Assembly (NCBI RefSeq): GCF_004402695.1
Contig: NZ_SOFL01000036.1
Span: 124,001 to 188,000 of the forward strand
Length of the DNA: 64,000 bases
Source: Cryobacterium adonitolivorans
GTDB lineage: Bacteria > Actinomycetota > Actinomycetes > Actinomycetales > Microbacteriaceae
Direction: 5' to 3'
In this document: positions 61,364-64,000 of the stretch, piece after piece
How the letters are laid out: every line of letters begins with the position of its first letter
How positions within the stretch are numbered: the stretch's first letter is position 1
Notes under the pieces: generated by a model
Told to the model about the DNA's origin: nothing
What the model saw: the letters and a program-made list of their open reading frames with translations, nothing else
Databases searched by the model: none
Translations under genes and position numbers: made by a program

Positions 61364-61813
61364 TTGCACGCACTCGTCGTCTACGACACCAACTACGGCA
61401 GCACCCGTACCATCGCCGAGGTGATCGCTACCGAGCTGGGCCAGGGAACAACCACCCTCAGCGTCACCGACATCACCGAGGCCAGCCTCGACGGCGTGGA
61501 TGTCCTCGTGGTGGGGTGCCCCATCAACGGCTGGAAGCCGACCGATCGGATGCGCCGGTTCCTGCACACCCTCAAGCCGGGCTCCCTCACCGGCGTGCGG
61601 GCCGCCGCGTTCGATACCCGCATCAAGCTGTTCATCCACGGGGATGCCGCGGGCAAGATCTCGCACGCCCTGCACGCCGCCGGGGCCACCATCGTGGCCA
61701 AGCCGCACGGCTTCGTCGTCGACGGAACCGAGGGCCCGCTGGCCGCGGGCGAGACCGGCAAGGCCGGGGCGTGGGCGGCGTTCATCGGCGCCGAACTGCG
61801 CACGAGCGCCTGA
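61364..61813 (+). CDS. Flavodoxin-like protein
   Basis: A 149-residue FMN-binding fold. The phosphate loop is YDTNYGSTRTIAEVIA (about residues 6-21). The GCPINGWKPTDRM and FDTRI segments supply the flavin-stacking loops. The TTG start at 61364 is fixed by AGGAGGA. Probably an electron carrier or a flavodoxin-type reductase. Confidence 0.82.
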   Translation: MHALVVYDTNYGSTRTIAEVIATELGQGTTTLSVTDITEASLDGVDVLVVGCPINGWKPTDRMRRFLHTLKPGSLTGVRAAAFDTRIKLFIHGDAAGKISHALHAAGATIVAKPHGFVVDGTEGPLAAGETGKAGAWAAFIGAELRTSA

Positions 61814-61827
61814 CCGGATAGACGAAA

Positions 61828-61854
61828 ACGGCCCGTGCACAAGCACGGGCCGTT
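61828..61854 (-). terminator. Intrinsic terminator of the betaine transporter operon
   Basis: AACGGCCCGTGC and GCACGGGCCGTT flank a 3-nt loop, and on the minus strand the stem runs into TTTTCG. It lies 20 nt past the substrate-binding-protein stop, and also after the convergent flavodoxin gene. Confidence 0.8.
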
Positions 61855-61873
61855 CGCAGGGTGGGGCAGTCGA

Positions 61874-62767
61874 CTACGCGGTGAGCGAGTCCACGTACTC
61901 CTGGTTATCTTCGATCCACTTCGCGACGATGGGGCCGTAGTCCTGGCCGTCGTAGTCCACGAACATGGCGGTCTCGAGCGAGTACAGGCGTTCGAGGTCG
62001 AGCTCGAAGCCGCCGAGCCACTCGGTGGCCTGCGGGAAGTCGGTGGAGAAATCCTTCTTGCCGTAGGCGTGGATGGTCTCCGCATCGCCGAGGGTGCCCT
62101 CGGGGTCTTCGAGGTTCTTCAGGTCGAACGAGCCGTAGGCCCAGTGCGGCTCCCACAGGGTGACGGCGATGTTCTCGCCGGACTTCTCTGCCGCGGTCAG
62201 CTCGGTGAGCATCGCCGCGGTCGAGGAGGTCTGGTAGTCCATGTCCTCGAGGCCGTAGGTGGGGATCGAGTTGTTGGTGACGGCCTCGGTGAGGCCGGCG
62301 CCGGGCTCGATGCCCACGATGGTGTTGCCGAACAGGTCGGCGTTCTCGGCCAGCTCCGCGAGGGAGTCGATCGGGGCATCCGCGTTCACGGCGATGGTGT
62401 TCTTGGCCTCCGTGTTCCAGGCCGCGAGCTCGGTGATGTCGTCGCCGTACTCCTCGAGGTAGGAGGCGTGTGTGTTCGGCAGCCAGACGTCGAGGTTCAC
62501 GTCGTAGTCGCCCGTGGAGAGCCCGGCGTAGACGGGAGCCACGTCGGCGTACTCGAGTTCGACGTTGTAGCCCTTCTCGTCGAGGATGGCCTTCCACAGC
62601 TCTGACGCGGCGATGCCCTCGTCCCAGCCGTTGAACACGGCGATGGTGAGGTCCTTGTTATCCGAGTTGCCGTCGCCGACGGTCTCGGCTTCGGCGGCGG
62701 TGCAGCCGGCGAGGGTGAGCATGCCGATGGCACCGATGGAAAGGATCTTGAGTGAACGGTTCTTCAT
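61874..62767 (-). CDS. proX: Glycine betaine/proline ABC transporter, binding protein
   Basis: A 297-residue lipoprotein. The signal sequence ends in the lipobox LAGC near residue 22. The mature part has FNGWDEGIAASEL, an OpuAC-type fold with aromatic ligand residues (VDVWLPNTH, LWEPHWAYGSFD). It captures quaternary-amine osmolytes outside the membrane. The ATG at 62767 is preceded by GAAAGGC. Third gene of a proV-W-X operon. Confidence 0.9.
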   Translation of the reverse strand: MKNRSLKILSIGAIGMLTLAGCTAAEAETVGDGNSDNKDLTIAVFNGWDEGIAASELWKAILDEKGYNVELEYADVAPVYAGLSTGDYDVNLDVWLPNTHASYLEEYGDDITELAAWNTEAKNTIAVNADAPIDSLAELAENADLFGNTIVGIEPGAGLTEAVTNNSIPTYGLEDMDYQTSSTAAMLTELTAAEKSGENIAVTLWEPHWAYGSFDLKNLEDPEGTLGDAETIHAYGKKDFSTDFPQATEWLGGFELDLERLYSLETAMFVDYDGQDYGPIVAKWIEDNQEYVDSLTA

Positions 62768-62837
62768 GTGTCTGCCTTTCGTGTCACCTGCGGGAGGCGA
62801 CCGGGTGTGAAGCTGCGGGTGAAAGCTGCGGGTGGAG

Positions 62838-63875
62838 CTAGACGCGCGAAGGTTCGCGCTCGGCCTGCGCCGGTGCCACGGTCGGTGCAGCGGCGGGGGC
62901 CACAGCCGGTTCCCCGGCGACGGCCGAGGCCGGAGCGTGAACTGGGTGGGCCCGGCGCTTGCGCGCGGCGAGGAGCCTGCTGATCGGGGTGTTGCCATTG
63001 CCGAGAGCGGCCGTGAGCCGGTCCAGGAAGATGGCGAGGATCACGACGGAGAGGCCGGCCTCGAAGCCGAGCGACACGTCGATGCGGTTCAGGCTGGCGA
63101 CGACCTGCTGACCGAGACCGCCGGCGCCGACCATTCCGGCGATGACGACCATCGAGAGCGACAGCATGATCACCTGGTTGATACCGGCCATGATGGTGGG
63201 CATCGCCAGGGGCAGCTGGATCTGACGAAGGATGCGCCACGGTGACGCGCCGAAGGCCTGGCCGGCTTCGACCACTTCGCTGTCGACGCTGCGGATGCCG
63301 AGTTCGGTCAGCCGAACGCCGGGAGCCATCGCGAAGATGATCGTCGCCACGATGCCGGGCACGACACCGACGCGGAACAGGATCAGCGCGGGAATCAGGT
63401 AGACGAAGGCCGGCATGGTCTGCATGAAGTCGAGGATGGGCCGGATGATGCTTGACGCCACGCCTGACTTGGCCGAGAGGATGCCGAGCGGCACGCTGAA
63501 CAGGATCGCCAGGACGCTCGCGACGAGCACCAGGGCGAGCGAGTCCATCGCGTTCTCCCACTGGTCCACGCCCACGATGACGACGAGGCCGACGATGGTG
63601 CCAGCGGCGAACTTCCAGCCACGGATCATCAGGGCCAGCGCCGCGGCCACGAGGATGATCACCCAGAACGGCGGTGTGGCCAGAACGAGGTCGACGAGGT
63701 CGTAGGCGCCGCTGAAGATGGCGCGCACGAAGTCGAAGAGGAACCCGAAGGTGTCGGTGACGAAGTCGATGAAGGCATCCGCCCAGCTGCCCAGCGGAAT
63801 GCGGAACTCGGTGTCAGCGGCTACGTTCAGCGCTGTGTTGTGCAGAGCGGTGTTGATCACGGCTGCAGTGTTCAC
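62838..63875 (-). CDS. proW: Glycine betaine/proline ABC transporter permease
   Basis: A 345-residue membrane protein with about six to seven helices. FMQTMPAFVYLIPALILF and the ABC contact loop EAGQAFGASPWRILRQIQLP (key residues EAG and G) are typical ProW/OpuAB. The C-terminal 45 residues are Ala/Pro-rich. The GTG at 63875 overlaps the proV stop (GTGA), with GGAAGGAG upstream. Confidence 0.92.
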   Translation of the reverse strand: MNTAAVINTALHNTALNVAADTEFRIPLGSWADAFIDFVTDTFGFLFDFVRAIFSGAYDLVDLVLATPPFWVIILVAAALALMIRGWKFAAGTIVGLVVIVGVDQWENAMDSLALVLVASVLAILFSVPLGILSAKSGVASSIIRPILDFMQTMPAFVYLIPALILFRVGVVPGIVATIIFAMAPGVRLTELGIRSVDSEVVEAGQAFGASPWRILRQIQLPLAMPTIMAGINQVIMLSLSMVVIAGMVGAGGLGQQVVASLNRIDVSLGFEAGLSVVILAIFLDRLTAALGNGNTPISRLLAARKRRAHPVHAPASAVAGEPAVAPAAAPTVAPAQAEREPSRV

Positions 63876-64000
63876 GGCTGTACTCCTTCCGACGCGGTTT
63901 CGCGCAGGGTTTCGGTGATGATGCTCATCGAGATGGTCGCCGGCGGTTCCATCACCGGCATCTCGCCGGTTGTCGGGCTGACGTTGCCGAGGGCAGCGAG
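63872..64000 (-). CDS. proV: Glycine betaine/proline ABC transporter ATPase, C-terminal 42 residues
   Basis: Runs off the right edge. The visible end (TGEMPVMEPPATISMSII then TETLRETASEGVQP) is the tail of the ATPase that precedes proW. Identity rests on operon order, since the catalytic motifs lie outside the window. Confidence 0.7.
   Translation of the reverse strand, partial: LAALGNVSPTTGEMPVMEPPATISMSIITETLRETASEGVQP

Overview
The window looks like chromosome of a high-GC Gram-positive actinobacterium, most likely Microbacteriaceae (Cryobacterium-like). Third codon positions are strongly G/C, GTG and TTG starts are common, valine/isoleucine genes are ordered ilvD-ilvB-ilvN-ilvC, gltX lies beside a tRNA-Gln, and OtsA-OtsB is a fusion. 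The family name is inferred from gene content; no database was searched.

Two halves join at a tRNA-Gln (CTG) near 30.2 kb. The left half (1-30.15 kb) is accessory. It opens with a catabolic locus built as two divergent arms around a GntR/FCD regulator. The leftward arm encodes an AceE-like thiamine-diphosphate enzyme, a ring-cleavage-type VOC protein, a flavin hydroxylase, a fumarylacetoacetase-type hydrolase, an NmrA-like reductase, an amidohydrolase-type decarboxylase and the first codons of an aldehyde dehydrogenase. The rightward arm encodes a HIT-like protein, an alpha/beta hydrolase, a metal-dependent amidohydrolase and the first 13 codons of a probable alcohol dehydrogenase, which is cut off by IS21-family debris. 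Both arms carry the same 12-bp motif near the regulator gene. I read this as an undescribed aromatic-degradation locus whose second arm has been broken.

From 10.6 to 30.1 kb the island is a patchwork: an IS21 remnant, two serine-recombinase C-terminal fragments, a heavily frameshifted TniA/TniB-type transposon, an IS5-family fragment and a broken DUF2971 gene. Between these sit intact cargo genes: an acetoin reductase, a lipoprotein, a GNAT acetyltransferase, three regulator-plus-target units (TetR with NmrA-like reductase, HxlR with QorB-like reductase, TetR with ketopantoate-reductase-like protein and an MMPL exporter) and a DHA2 drug exporter. An excisionase-like remnant lies close to the tRNA, as expected for a tRNA-targeted island. 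No integrase and no second attachment site were seen.

The right half (30.2-64 kb) is core chromosome: gltX with a thioredoxin-reductase-like partner, leuB-ilvE, serA, ilvD-ilvB-ilvN-ilvC, trehalose synthesis (otsAB) with a GH15 glucoamylase/trehalase-type enzyme 2 kb away, the biotin transporter bioY-bioM-bioN, and a glycine-betaine ABC transporter running off the right edge. Several long intergenic hairpins occur, and the 3' end of ilvD has codon use unlike the rest of the gene.
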